The notes beneath the pieces were generated by a model. The model ran no database searches and was not told the origin of the DNA. It was given only the letters and a program-made list of their open reading frames with translations. Position numbers and translations under genes: made by a program. Shown piece by piece: positions 8,565-18,147 of a DNA stretch of 64,000 nt; the first letter of the stretch is position 1; the number at the start of each line of letters is the position of its first letter. This DNA comes from an uncultured Clostridia bacterium (GTDB lineage Bacteria; Bacillota; Clostridia; TANB77; CAG-508), in NCBI GenBank assembly GCA_934121885.1, contig CAKOVH010000003.1, positions 1 to 64,000 on the forward strand. The letters are read 5' to 3'.

Positions 8565-9237
8565 ATGTATTATCAAAATTATGAAGATTACATGAGAAGT
8601 GTTTTAGGATATCCAGCACAAAGTAGACAAAATACATATGAAACGACATATGAAATGCAATATATGCCAGATGTAACATATGTAAATCCATCAAACTATA
8701 ATAGAGAAATGCTCGATTTGTATCCAGAGATATACCAGATAGTAAATCCAATGGTATGCAAAATTTGTGAAAGCAATACAAAGCCACTTACTAGAGAACT
8801 TTTAGAAAGTATGACAGATGAGATTTATTCTAACTTAGAAAGTGATCCAAAAATGGATACTGTAGTTAATGTTAGAGTTAGCACACAAGCTCCAAGCAGT
8901 GAAAAATCTAATAGAGTATCTTCATCTAGTAGCTCATCTTCAAGTAGCAGTTCTTCAAGTTCAAATAGTAGTACAAAATCAAAAAGAGAAGAAGAAATCA
9001 AACAATCAAGAGAAATATCTGAAAGCAAGAATACAAGACAAATTGGGGCAAATAGCGCATTAAGAGATTTGATAAAAATATTAATTTTAAATCAATTACT
9101 AGGAGGAATTGGTCCTCGGTAGGCCACCACGTCCACCATTTCCAGGAGGTCCAGGAATGCCACCACCACCAAGACCACCAATGAGACCACCATTTCCAAG
9201 AGACGATAGATATTATGATGGTTATTTAAAATTTTAA
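8565..9237 (+). CDS. Ser-run/Pro-rich protein, possibly spore-associated, with +1 shift at CGG
   Basis: An ATG with GGGAGG ribosome binding site opens a Tyr-rich N-terminal region (MYYQNYEDYMRSVLGYP), a helical middle, an uninterrupted run of about 15 serines near residues 119-133, a charged segment, and LRDLIKILILNQLLGG. The zero frame stops at 9120-9122 right after CCT CGG. Skipping C9117 gives GGT and continues for 39 codons into a Pro/Gly/Arg-rich tail (GRPPRPPFPGGPGMPPPP) ending DDRYYDGYLKF at 9237. Pro-rich RPPFPG tails after LRDLI helices occur in clostridial proteins that I associate with the spore surface, but I cannot name the family. About 223 aa joined. The coding quality of the tail argues that it is translated. 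Confidence 0.65.
9117..9120 (+). other. candidate +1 frameshift site, CCT CGG T
   Basis: In-frame CGG at 9117-9119, immediately followed in frame by TAG. Skipping C9117 gives GGT and a 39-codon Pro/Gly-rich tail. Confidence 0.7.
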
Positions 9238-9243
9238 TTTTTT

Positions 9244-9275
9244 AAGATATACAATTTAAAATTGTATATCTTTTA
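9244..9275 (+). terminator. terminator after the Ser/Pro-rich gene
   Basis: AAGATATACAATTT and AAATTGTATATCTT form a long AT-rich stem followed by a T-rich tract. It sits directly after the +1-frame stop at 9237, and 120 nt beyond the zero-frame stop, which supports the extended ORF. Confidence 0.8.
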
Positions 9276-9346
9276 TTTTTTTGCAAACAATATAATTAGT
9301 TTCATTAAAGTTTTAATGAGCATATACTAGAAAGGCGGTAAATTCT

Positions 9347-9784
9347 ATGAAAGTAAAAGATTGTATGTGTCATGATGTGACATATGTAACACCTGAATGC
9401 TCAGTTCAGCAATGTGCTAAGTTAATGTGTAATAATCATATTGGTTGTGTACCAGTATGTAATGCTCAAAAACAAGTTATAGGTCTTGTAACAGATAGAG
9501 ACTTAATTTTAAGAACAGTTGGTTGTGGTAAAGAAATAGAGAACACTCCTGTTGGAGATATTATGACTGGAAATGTATGTTGTTGTACACCAGATGCAGA
9601 CGTTTGTGAAGCAGAAAAATTAATGTCTGATAATCAAGTTAGAAGATTACCTATAATAGAAAATAATAAGATTATAGGAATTTTAACTTTAGGTGATTTA
9701 GCTGCAAATACAAATGTTAAGACAGATGGAGTAATATCTACGTTAGAAAATATATGTGGATGCGATAAGAAAAACGCTGAATAG
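9347..9784 (+). CDS. CBS-domain pair protein
   Basis: A 145-aa protein made of two CBS domains, which usually bind adenine nucleotides and act as regulatory modules. The motifs IGCVPVCNAQKQVIGLVTDRDL and VRRLPIIENNKIIGILTLGDL mark the two repeats. Unusually Cys-rich (CMCHDV, MCNN, CGKE, NVCCCTP, ENICGCD), which hints at metal or redox sensitivity; that is inference. The ribosome binding site is AGGCGG. Stand-alone CBS-pair proteins of this kind occur in many spore formers. Monocistronic between two hairpins. Confidence 0.85.
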   Translation: MKVKDCMCHDVTYVTPECSVQQCAKLMCNNHIGCVPVCNAQKQVIGLVTDRDLILRTVGCGKEIENTPVGDIMTGNVCCCTPDADVCEAEKLMSDNQVRRLPIIENNKIIGILTLGDLAANTNVKTDGVISTLENICGCDKKNAE

Positions 9785-9796
9785 TAATCTCTTTTT

Positions 9797-9824
9797 AGTG
9801 TACAGGAATATTTTCTGTACACTA
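9797..9824 (+). terminator. hairpin after the CBS gene
   Basis: AGTGTACAG (9797-9805) pairs with CTGTACACT (9815-9823). There is no strong T-run on the plus strand, so termination may be weak. Confidence 0.5.
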
Positions 9825-9892
9825 TTACATATTTAATTTATGGAATATTTAACAATGTACATGCATTAATAATTATATAAGGGAGATTACAT

Positions 9893-10987
9893 ATGGTTGT
9901 TGATATGAATTATTGGGGTAAAGTTACGAAAAACATAGTAGTACTAGCCCTAAGTATAATTGGAATATTTTTAGGATTTAAACTTGCTGTATTTTATATG
10001 CCTTTTTTAATTGCATTTATAATTTCTTTAATGCTAGAGCCTTTAATTAAATTTATAATGAGAAAAACAAAGTTAAAAAGGAAAACAAGTTCAATTATTG
10101 TATTTATATTTGCTATAGGTATTATAGTTGGATTACTTGCATGGGGAATTACATCACTTATTACAGAAACAGGCAACTTACTTTTTAATTTTAATAAGTA
10201 TGCAGATAGTGCATATAATACTATACAAAATATTATTACTAAATTAGATTTTAGTAAATTTCAAATTCCAGAGAATGTAATGCACACAATACAAAATTCA
10301 GCTATAGAATTTTTAGGTACAGCTACAGAATGGGCAAAAAATGCATTAACTGGATTAATTGGTTTTATAACTTCTATGCCTGCAATAGGAATATATGTTG
10401 CAATAACATTTTTAGCATTATATTTTATTTGCGTTGACAAAATTTATATGCTTGATCAATTAGAACATCATTTGCCACAAAACTGGGTTAAAAGAATAGG
10501 CATTCACTTAAGAGGCATAATAAAAACTTTAGGATGCTATTTAAAAGCAGAATTTATACTGGTTGTTATATCTTTTATAATTTCCTTAATAGGATTGTAT
10601 ATTTTTTATTTTATTGGATGGAATGTACCATATCCATTAATGATTGCTTTAATCATTGGTTTTGTGGATGCTCTTCCTATATTTGGCTCAGGCACAGTTA
10701 TGGTTCCATGGGCAATATTTTTAGCTTTTTCAGGTGATATTAAACTTGGAATGGCAATCTTTATTTTATGGGCGATAATGTCAATTGTAAGACAATTTAT
10801 AGAACCGAAAATTGTAAGTGGGCAAATTGGTATACATCCAATATTTACACTAATTGCAATGTATACAGGATTTAAATTTATAGGTGTATTTGGAATGTTA
10901 TTAGGACCAATTATATTAATCATATTAAAAAATATTTATGGAACATTAATTGATAAAGGTGTAGTAAAATCCTTATTTGAAAGATAA
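9893..10987 (+). CDS. ytvI: YtvI-like sporulation membrane protein (AI-2E/PerM family)
   Basis: A 364-aa polytopic protein of the AI-2E/PerM family. About eight membrane segments are visible: pairs near residues 12-50 and 62-85, a large central soluble part, a segment near 165-180, and a C-terminal bundle with the family signature FVDALPIFGSGTVMVPWA and IVRQFIEPKIVSGQIGIHP. Clostridial members of this length are usually called sporulation integral membrane protein YtvI; transport substrate unknown. ATG 9893 is 7 nt after GGGAG. A bidirectional terminator separates it from the convergent Crp/Fnr gene. Confidence 0.82.
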   Translation: MVVDMNYWGKVTKNIVVLALSIIGIFLGFKLAVFYMPFLIAFIISLMLEPLIKFIMRKTKLKRKTSSIIVFIFAIGIIVGLLAWGITSLITETGNLLFNFNKYADSAYNTIQNIITKLDFSKFQIPENVMHTIQNSAIEFLGTATEWAKNALTGLIGFITSMPAIGIYVAITFLALYFICVDKIYMLDQLEHHLPQNWVKRIGIHLRGIIKTLGCYLKAEFILVVISFIISLIGLYIFYFIGWNVPYPLMIALIIGFVDALPIFGSGTVMVPWAIFLAFSGDIKLGMAIFILWAIMSIVRQFIEPKIVSGQIGIHPIFTLIAMYTGFKFIGVFGMLLGPIILIILKNIYGTLIDKGVVKSLFER

Positions 10988-10997
10988 ATAGTAAAAA

Positions 10998-11034
10998 AAT
11001 AAAACTTTTATAATTTAATATAAAAGTTTTATTT
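10998..11034. terminator. bidirectional terminator between ytvI and the Crp/Fnr gene
   Basis: AATAAAACTTTTATA (10998-11012) pairs perfectly with TATAAAAGTTTTATT (11019-11033), with T-rich tracts on both sides. The minus-strand gene's stop lies inside the hairpin. Confidence 0.85.
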
Positions 11035-11635
11035 TATTTCCATTTTTTTCTATAAAACCATCATCTACTAAATACTTAAGTTCTCTCATCATAGCACTTC
11101 TATCAATGCTTAGGTAGTCGGCTAAGCTGGTAAGAGAAAAGGGAAGAGTAATAGTTTTAGAAAAATTTTTATTTGATAATAATGAAAAATAGGTTAACAA
11201 TTTTTCTCTTATAGTTCTTTTTGACAAAACTTCAATTCTTAAGTTTTGATGAACTGAATTAATTAATACTAAATCCATTAAATCAGCTACTAATGTAGAA
11301 TGAAATTTACAATTTCTTTTACATTTATTATGAACATCATCATATAAGAAAAATAAAACATCACAATCACTTGTTGCAATAATAAAAAGTTCATTGTTGG
11401 TGTTTACTGGATAGAAAGCCTCACCAAAAATATAATTAGAAGAAAAACTATCAATAATATCTTTATTTCCATTCAAATCGTATCTTACTAAATGGGCATT
11501 TCCTGATACAAGAATACATATTTGTTTTCTTTTTTCTATATATGTTGTTATTGTTTCGCCTTTCTTAAATGTTTTTCTTTGAATTCTCATACAATTTTCA
11601 GCTATGTCTTTTACAATCTTAGCAACATTATCCAT
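11015..11635 (-). CDS. Crp/Fnr-family transcriptional regulator
   Basis: About 206 aa. N-terminal cyclic-nucleotide-binding-type beta barrel (KKGETITTYIEKRKQICILVSGNAHLVRYD), a dimerisation helix, and a C-terminal winged helix (LTSLADYLSIDRSAMMRELKYLVDDGFIEKNGNKIKL). A Cys cluster (HNKCKRNCKFH) in the middle could bind a metal or Fe-S cluster, which would fit an Fnr-like oxygen sensor; that is inference. I start at ATG 11635: AAAGGTGG lies just upstream, and the earlier in-frame ATG at 11656 overlaps this ribosome binding site. Divergent from nrdDG, so a likely regulator of the anaerobic reductase. Confidence 0.85.
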   Translation of the reverse strand: MDNVAKIVKDIAENCMRIQRKTFKKGETITTYIEKRKQICILVSGNAHLVRYDLNGNKDIIDSFSSNYIFGEAFYPVNTNNELFIIATSDCDVLFFLYDDVHNKCKRNCKFHSTLVADLMDLVLINSVHQNLRIEVLSKRTIREKLLTYFSLLSNKNFSKTITLPFSLTSLADYLSIDRSAMMRELKYLVDDGFIEKNGNKIKLLY

Positions 11636-11745
11636 ATGAAAAATACCACCTTTCAAAGTTTTTGTCTTAAAGGAATTGCATAAATTATGTTAATATTATA
11701 CTCTATAACTACTGATATTGCAAGGAAAAAATACATAAATATAGG

Positions 11746-11774
11746 TTGACACATTTGTAATATAATTGTAATAT
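11746..11774 (+). promoter_or_regulatory. nrdDG promoter
   Basis: TTGACA (11746-11751) and TAATAT (11769-11774) are 17 bp apart, leaving a leader of roughly 125 nt before nrdD. Confidence 0.65.
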
Positions 11775-11833
11775 TTGAAAATTACTTAGAAACCATTGAG
11801 TTACAAAAATCGACAAAAATATTTTTAATGTTT

Positions 11834-11849
11834 TGTTGCAAATGCAACA
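11834..11849 (+). promoter_or_regulatory. perfect palindrome in the nrdD leader, candidate operator
   Basis: TGTTGCA-AA-TGCAACA is a perfect inverted repeat about 55 nt downstream of the predicted start of transcription. It does not match the NrdR box consensus I know. It is a candidate site for the divergent Crp/Fnr protein, acting as a roadblock repressor site if that is right. Confidence 0.5.
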
Positions 11850-11908
11850 GAACTTTTTTATTATTACTATATAATAAGCATATCAAATACAAAAGGGGGA
11901 TATGTAAA

Positions 11909-14035
11909 ATGAAGGTAATAAAAAGAGACGGAAGAGCAGTAGACTATAATAGAGACAAAATTAAAATTGCGATTGAAAAAGCAAACAATGAAGTAAAACC
12001 AAAAGAAAGAGCCACAAAAGAGGAAATATCAGAAATTACAAAATATATTGAAGAATTGGATAAAAAAAGAATCCTTGTTGAAGATATCCAAGACATTATA
12101 GAACAACAATTAATGGATAGAAAAAGATTTGATTTAGCAAAAAAATATATGATTTATCGTTATACAAGAGCCCTAGTTAGAAAGCAAAACACAACAGATG
12201 AATCAATTTTAGGACTAATTAGAAACCAAAATAAAGAACTTGCCGAAGAAAATTCAAACAAGAACTCTGTACTTGCATCAACACAAAGAGATTACATTGC
12301 AGGTGAGGTTTCAAAAGATTTAACAAAAAGAATTTTATTACCCGAAAAAATTACAAAAGCCCATGAAGAAGGAATTCTTCATTTCCATGATATGGATTAC
12401 TTTTTACAACCAATATTTAACTGTTGCTTAATTAACATAGGTGATATGTTAGATAATGGTACAGTTATGAATGGTAAATTAATAGAATCACCAAAAAGTT
12501 TCCAAGTAGCATGTACTGTTATGACTCAAATTATAGCAGCTGTTGCTTCAAACCAATATGGTGGACAATCTGTAGACATAAGCCATTTAGGAAAATATGT
12601 TAGAAAAAGCTATGAAAAATTCAAAAAAGAAATTGAAACTGAATTTGGAAATGAATTATCAAAAGATATGATAGAAAAACTGGCACATCAAAGATTAAGA
12701 AAAGAAGTATCTTCTGGTGTACAAACAATTCAGTATCAAATAAATACATTAATGACAACAAATGGACAATCACCTTTTGTAACATTATTCTTAAATTTAA
12801 AGAAGGATGACCCATACATTAAAGAAAATGCAATGGTTATAGAAGAAATCATTAGACAAAGATATGAGGGAATCAAGAATGAAAAAGGTGTATATATTAC
12901 ACCAGCATTTCCAAAACTTATATATGTATTAGATGAACATAACTGCTTAAAAGGTGGGGAATACGATTACTTAACGAAACTTGCTGTTAAATGCTCATCA
13001 AAAAGACTATACCCAGATTATATTTCAGCTAAAAAAATGCGTGAAAATTATGAAGGAAATGTATTTAGCCCAATGGGATGTAGAAGTTTCTTATCTCCAT
13101 GGAAAGATGAAAATGGCAACTACAAATTTGAAGGAAGATTTAATCAAGGTGTTGTTAGTATAAATCTACCACAAATTGCTATTATTGCTGATGGAGATGA
13201 AGAAAAATTCTGGAAACTATTAGATGAAAGACTAGAATTATGCTATGAAGCATTAATGTGTAGACATTATGCACTTCTTGGAACATTAAGTAACACTAGC
13301 CCAATTCATTGGAGATATGGTGCAATTGCTCGTATGCAACCAGGAGAAAAAATTGACAAATTATTAAAAGATGGTTACTCTACAATTTCTTTAGGATATA
13401 TTGGAATATATGAAATGACTAAATTAATGAAAGGTGTTTCTCATACTGCACCAGAAGGACATGACTTTGCAATTAAAGTTATGCAACATTTAAGAGATAC
13501 TACAGATGCATGGAAAGCCAAAACAGGCATTGGTTTTGGACTATATGGAACTCCTGCAGAAAGCTTATGTTACAGATTTGCTAGAATTGATAAAGAAAAA
13601 TTCGGAGAAATTAAAGATGTAACAGATAAAGGATACTATACAAACTCTTACCATGTTGATGTAAGAGAGCCAATAGATGCATTTAAAAAACTTGCATTTG
13701 AAAGTGAATTCCAAAAAATATCTTCAGGTGGAGCTATTTCATATATCGAAATACCAAATATGAAAAACAATTTAAAGGCATTAGAAGACTTAGTAAAATT
13801 TATCTATGATAATATTCAATATGCAGAATTCAATACAAAATCTGACTATTGCCATGTTTGTGGATTTGATGGAGAAATCATTATTAATGATAAACTAGAA
13901 TGGGAATGTCCAAACTGTGGAAACAAAGATAAAAATAAAATGAATGTAACAAGACGTACATGTGGATACTTAGGAGAAAACTTCTGGAATGAAGGAAAAA
14001 CAAAAGAAATAAAATCTAGAGTTTTACATTTATAA
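11909..14035 (+). CDS. nrdD: anaerobic ribonucleoside-triphosphate reductase
   Basis: Class III ribonucleotide reductase, which makes deoxynucleotides without oxygen using a glycyl radical. The protein is 708 aa: N-terminal ATP-cone (VIKRDGRAVDYNRDKIKIAIEKAN), the ten-stranded barrel core with CSSKRLYPDY and SPMGCRSFLSPW, a C-terminal zinc site (CHVCGFDG...CPNCGN) and the glycyl-radical loop RRTCGYLGEN. ATG 11909 is chosen because AGGGGGA lies at 11894-11900 and the ATP-cone begins there; an in-frame upstream ATG at 11828 would add 27 unrelated residues and overlap the operator. Operon with nrdG. Confidence 0.97.
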   Translation: MKVIKRDGRAVDYNRDKIKIAIEKANNEVKPKERATKEEISEITKYIEELDKKRILVEDIQDIIEQQLMDRKRFDLAKKYMIYRYTRALVRKQNTTDESILGLIRNQNKELAEENSNKNSVLASTQRDYIAGEVSKDLTKRILLPEKITKAHEEGILHFHDMDYFLQPIFNCCLINIGDMLDNGTVMNGKLIESPKSFQVACTVMTQIIAAVASNQYGGQSVDISHLGKYVRKSYEKFKKEIETEFGNELSKDMIEKLAHQRLRKEVSSGVQTIQYQINTLMTTNGQSPFVTLFLNLKKDDPYIKENAMVIEEIIRQRYEGIKNEKGVYITPAFPKLIYVLDEHNCLKGGEYDYLTKLAVKCSSKRLYPDYISAKKMRENYEGNVFSPMGCRSFLSPWKDENGNYKFEGRFNQGVVSINLPQIAIIADGDEEKFWKLLDERLELCYEALMCRHYALLGTLSNTSPIHWRYGAIARMQPGEKIDKLLKDGYSTISLGYIGIYEMTKLMKGVSHTAPEGHDFAIKVMQHLRDTTDAWKAKTGIGFGLYGTPAESLCYRFARIDKEKFGEIKDVTDKGYYTNSYHVDVREPIDAFKKLAFESEFQKISSGGAISYIEIPNMKNNLKALEDLVKFIYDNIQYAEFNTKSDYCHVCGFDGEIIINDKLEWECPNCGNKDKNKMNVTRRTCGYLGENFWNEGKTKEIKSRVLHL

Positions 14036-14067
14036 AATAAACCTTTAAATGGGAAGGAGCAAAAGAT

Positions 14068-14613
14068 ATGAAATATGCTAAAATAAAAAAATGCGACGTA
14101 GCAAATGGCCCAGGAGTAAGAGTTTCATTGTTTGTAACAGGATGCAATCATCATTGCAAAAATTGTTTCAATAGAGAAGCATGGGATTTTAATTATGGAG
14201 ATGATTTTACTCAAAAACAAGAAAGTGAAATTATTGAAGATTTAAAACCAGATTATATAACAGGTCTAAGCCTTTTAGGTGGAGAACCTTTTGAAAAAAC
14301 AAATCAAGAAGGATTAGTACCTCTTATAAAAAAAGTAAAAGAAACATATCCAAATAAAGAAATATGGTGTTATACTGGATTTACATTTGACAAACAAATA
14401 TTAGGTCAAATGATTGGAGAAGAGCATAGACAAACAACAAAAGAAATGCTTGACAATATTGATTATATTGTTGATGGACGTTTTGTTGATGAACTAAAAG
14501 ATCCTAAACTAAGATTTAGGGGATCAAGCAATCAAAGAATAATAGATGTAAAAAAGAGTTTAGCTCAAAATCAAATTGTTATTTGGGATGGATTAAATAA
14601 AGATATAGGATAA
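14068..14613 (+). CDS. nrdG: anaerobic ribonucleotide reductase activating enzyme
   Basis: Radical SAM activase that installs the glycyl radical on NrdD. It is 181 aa with the cluster motif CNHHCKNCFN near residue 27 and the downstream GGEPF motif (LSLLGGEPFEKTN). Its GGAAGGAGC ribosome binding site lies in the 32-nt gap after nrdD, so the two are one operon. Typical length and order. Confidence 0.96.
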   Translation: MKYAKIKKCDVANGPGVRVSLFVTGCNHHCKNCFNREAWDFNYGDDFTQKQESEIIEDLKPDYITGLSLLGGEPFEKTNQEGLVPLIKKVKETYPNKEIWCYTGFTFDKQILGQMIGEEHRQTTKEMLDNIDYIVDGRFVDELKDPKLRFRGSSNQRIIDVKKSLAQNQIVIWDGLNKDIG

Positions 14614-14620
14614 TATTATA

Positions 14621-14656
14621 AAAGCGTAAACAAGAGTAAATCTTATTTACGCTTTT
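14621..14656 (+). terminator. nrdDG terminator
   Basis: AAAGCGTAAA (14621-14630) pairs perfectly with TTTACGCTTT (14646-14655) and a T-tract follows. It may serve the convergent gene as well. Confidence 0.85.
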
Positions 14657-14661
14657 AATTT

Positions 14662-15207
14662 TTAAATTACTGTAGATGTTGTAATAAATGAACTATCAGG
14701 AGGATATACAAATTCATCTGTTGGTTTATCTATTTTATTAATTGTTTCAACTTTAATAATTGGTATTTCACCTTTATAATCACCTTTTGTTATTGTACCA
14801 GTAACTTCTATCCAATCATTGTCTTTGTAATTACTAATAAGGTTTGAGTCGCACAAAAAACCTACAACAACATATTTATAATCAGAAGAAATTATCATAT
14901 TTCTGGCTAAAACAAATTGGCTGTCTGTAAAATCATACAACCTGTAAACAAACCCAGAAAATTTTACTTTTTGACCGACATAATCATTTAAATGATTATG
15001 TACATTTTGTAAAACATTAGTATAGTTTTGAGAATTTATATCATAAACAGTATCTCTTAATTTTACATCATCATTAGTTTTGAAAAAACTATTAAAAATC
15101 AATTTATAGCAAACAAAAAATGTTATCAGTAATAAAATAACACATAAGATACCTATAAAGATTTTTGCAGTTTTATTTCCATCTAATTTAATATTAAAAA
15201 CAAACAT
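14662..15207 (-). CDS. membrane-anchored protein resembling the C-terminal domain of TIGR03943/YcgQ proteins
   Basis: One membrane segment at residues 15-38, then an extracellular domain. The stretch YVGQKVKFSGFVYRLYDFTDSQFVLAR, the DNDWIEVTGTITKG motif and the ending PTDEFVYP resemble the C-terminal OB-fold-like domain of TIGR03943 (YcgQ) permease-subunit proteins. The usual N-terminal membrane half (about 100 residues) is missing, and so is a neighbouring ycgR-type permease, so this is a stand-alone version. Function unknown. Convergent with nrdG. Confidence 0.6.
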   Translation of the reverse strand: MFVFNIKLDGNKTAKIFIGILCVILLLITFFVCYKLIFNSFFKTNDDVKLRDTVYDINSQNYTNVLQNVHNHLNDYVGQKVKFSGFVYRLYDFTDSQFVLARNMIISSDYKYVVVGFLCDSNLISNYKDNDWIEVTGTITKGDYKGEIPIIKVETINKIDKPTDEFVYPPDSSFITTSTVI

Positions 15208-15396
15208 ATATAAACCCCTTTAAAATTAGTATAATAATATCTATTCTGGTTTTAACAATATATTCTATAAAAACGATAAAAAACCAATTATATGTATTGC
15301 GATTTTAAAAGAAAAGTGATATAGTAACATAAGTTTAATAGGTGCATAAGATTTAATGCATAATTTATATATTACATAATAGGAAGGAAGAAGAAA

Positions 15397-18147
15397 ATGG
15401 GATTATTTAAGACATATAGCCAAAAAGAAGTTAAAAGATTAATGCCAATAGTAAAGCAAATTAATGAATTAGAACCTGAGATGGAAAAACTATCAGATTC
15501 TGAATTAAGAAATCAAACAGCTAAATTAAAAGCTAAATTAGAAGAAGGAAAAACTTTAGATGATATATTACCAGAAGCATTTGCAACTGTAAGAGAAACA
15601 TCAAAAAGAGTTTTAGGAATGAGACATTTTGATGTTCAATTAATTGGTGGAATTATATTACACCAAGGAAGAATTGCTGAAATGAAAACAGGTGAAGGAA
15701 AAACACTTGTTGCAACACTTCCAGTTTATTTAAATGCATTAACAGGAAGAGGCGTTCATGTAGTTACTGTAAACGACTACTTAGCAAAAAGAGATAGTGA
15801 ATGGATGGGAAAAGTATATAAATTCCTAGGTTTAACAGTCGGACTAGTTATTGCTGGAATGGAACCACATGAAAAAAGAGAAGCTTATGCATGTGATGTT
15901 ACATATGGTACAAATAATGAATTTGGATTTGATTATTTAAGAGATAACATGGTTATATATAAAGACCAATTAGTACAAAGAGGACTAAATTATGCAATAG
16001 TAGATGAGATTGATAGTATTTTAATAGATGAAGCACGTACACCACTTATTATTTCTGGTAGAGGTGCTCAATCTTCAGATCTTTACAAAAAAGCTAATAG
16101 CTTTGTAAGCAAATTAACTCCAAAAGTAATTGTAGAAGAAGATGTAAAAGACTTTGAACAAGCAGAAGATAACGAAAACTATGACTATATAGTTGATTTA
16201 AAAGCAAAATCTGCTTCATTAACTCAAAAAGGTATAAAAAAGGCTGAACAAGAATTTGGATTAGAGAATTTTAACGATATCGAAAATTCAGAATTAGTTC
16301 ATAATGTAAATCAAGCATTACGTGCCCATGGAGTTATGAAAAAAGATATTGACTACATTGTAAAAGATGGAGAAGTTTTAATTGTTGACGAATTTACAGG
16401 AAGAATTATGTATGGAAGACGTTATAATAACGGATTACATCAAGCTATAGAAGCAAAAGAACATGTAAAAATAGCTGATGAATCAAAAACACTTGCAACA
16501 ATTACATTCCAAAACTATTTTAGAATGTATGACAAATTATCTGGTATGACAGGTACTGCTATGACAGAAGAAGCAGAATTTGAAGAAATATATAAATTAG
16601 ACGTTATAGAAACACCAACAAATAAGCCTATGATAAGAAAAGACAATTCAGATATAATTTATAAAAATGAAAATGCAAAATTTAGAGCAGTTATCAATGA
16701 TATTAAGAAAAGCCATGAAAAAGGTCAACCAGTTTTAGTTGGTACAGTATCTATTGAAAAATCTGAAAAATTAAGCAAATTACTAGATAAAGAAGGAATT
16801 AAACATACAGTATTAAATGCAAAATATCATGAAAAAGAAGCTGAAATAGTTGCACAAGCAGGTAAACTTGGTGCTGTAACAATTGCTACAAATATGGCAG
16901 GTCGTGGTACTGATATTATGCTTGGTGGTAACAGCGAGTTTTTAGCAAAACAAGAAATGAGAAGACAAAGATATTCAATGGATCAAATTGAACAATCCAC
17001 AGCATTTAATGAAACAAGTGACCAAGCAATTTTAGATGCAAGAAAGAAATTTAAAGAATTACAAGAAAAATTTGATAAAGAAATAAAAGAAGAAAAAGAA
17101 AAAGTAATCGCAGCTGGAGGACTAAAAATTATTGGTACAGAAAGACACGAGTCTAGAAGAATTGATAATCAGTTAAGAGGACGTAGTGGACGTCAAGGAG
17201 ATCCAGGAGAATCAAGATTTTATATTGGACTTGATGATGACCTAATGAAAATATTTGGTGGAGATATGATTACTAGAGTATATAATTCTTTAGGTGCAGA
17301 TGAAGATATGCCAATTGAATCTAGATTAATATCTAATGCAGTTGAAAATGCTCAAAAGAAAGTTGAAGGAAGAAACTTTAGTATTAGAAAAAATGTACTT
17401 CAATATGATGATGTTATGAATGCACAAAGAGAAATTATATACAAACAAAGAAGACAAGTTTTAGATGGTGATAACTTAAAAGAAAGCATTTCAAACATGA
17501 TAAATTCTTTAGCTGAAGATATAGTAAATAGTTATATAACAGAAAACGGAATCAATAAAGAAGCTTTACTTCCTGAAATTAGCACAATATTTGGAATTGA
17601 AGAACTATCTTCATTAGATGATAAAAAAGTTGATGCAAACAAAGTTATTAATGAATTACAAGAAAAAGCACATGAGATTTATGATGAAAAAGAGAGAGAA
17701 TTTGGCGAAAACAACTTAAGAGAATTAGAAAGAGTTGTTATGCTTAAAATTGTTGATGAGAGATGGATGGATCATATTGATGCAATGGATGAATTAAAAG
17801 ACGGAATAGGACTTCAAGCATATGGACAAAAAGATCCAGTTGTACAATACAGAATAGAAGGCTTTGATATGTTCGATCAAATGATTGCAGACATAAAACT
17901 AAATGTTGTAAAAATTCTTATGAATGCAAGAAAGAGAGAAGGAGCAATTGAAAGAAAAGAATCTGTTAAGATAACAAGTGAGGGAAGAGAAGAAGCTACT
18001 CTTAACTTATCAGAAAATACAGCACCAGCATCTTCTTCAGGACCAAAAACACCATATGTAAAAAAGGAAGCAGAAATAGGTAGAAATGATCCATGTCCTT
18101 GTGGAAGCGGCAAAAAATACAAAAACTGTTGTGGAAGAAATAAGTAA
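15397..18147 (+). CDS. secA: preprotein translocase ATPase SecA
   Basis: The motor that drives secreted proteins through SecYEG. It is 916 aa with Walker A MKTGEGKT, the Walker B VDEIDSIL region, the preprotein-crosslinking domain, helicase motif GRGTDIMLGG, QLRGRSGRQGDPG, and a C-terminal zinc-binding SEC-C tail CPCGSGKKYKNCC. ATG follows AGGAAGGAAG. Single-copy type, monocistronic. The usual hpf/raiA gene is not next to it. Confidence 0.98.
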   Translation: MGLFKTYSQKEVKRLMPIVKQINELEPEMEKLSDSELRNQTAKLKAKLEEGKTLDDILPEAFATVRETSKRVLGMRHFDVQLIGGIILHQGRIAEMKTGEGKTLVATLPVYLNALTGRGVHVVTVNDYLAKRDSEWMGKVYKFLGLTVGLVIAGMEPHEKREAYACDVTYGTNNEFGFDYLRDNMVIYKDQLVQRGLNYAIVDEIDSILIDEARTPLIISGRGAQSSDLYKKANSFVSKLTPKVIVEEDVKDFEQAEDNENYDYIVDLKAKSASLTQKGIKKAEQEFGLENFNDIENSELVHNVNQALRAHGVMKKDIDYIVKDGEVLIVDEFTGRIMYGRRYNNGLHQAIEAKEHVKIADESKTLATITFQNYFRMYDKLSGMTGTAMTEEAEFEEIYKLDVIETPTNKPMIRKDNSDIIYKNENAKFRAVINDIKKSHEKGQPVLVGTVSIEKSEKLSKLLDKEGIKHTVLNAKYHEKEAEIVAQAGKLGAVTIATNMAGRGTDIMLGGNSEFLAKQEMRRQRYSMDQIEQSTAFNETSDQAILDARKKFKELQEKFDKEIKEEKEKVIAAGGLKIIGTERHESRRIDNQLRGRSGRQGDPGESRFYIGLDDDLMKIFGGDMITRVYNSLGADEDMPIESRLISNAVENAQKKVEGRNFSIRKNVLQYDDVMNAQREIIYKQRRQVLDGDNLKESISNMINSLAEDIVNSYITENGINKEALLPEISTIFGIEELSSLDDKKVDANKVINELQEKAHEIYDEKEREFGENNLRELERVVMLKIVDERWMDHIDAMDELKDGIGLQAYGQKDPVVQYRIEGFDMFDQMIADIKLNVVKILMNARKREGAIERKESVKITSEGREEATLNLSENTAPASSSGPKTPYVKKEAEIGRNDPCPCGSGKKYKNCCGRNK

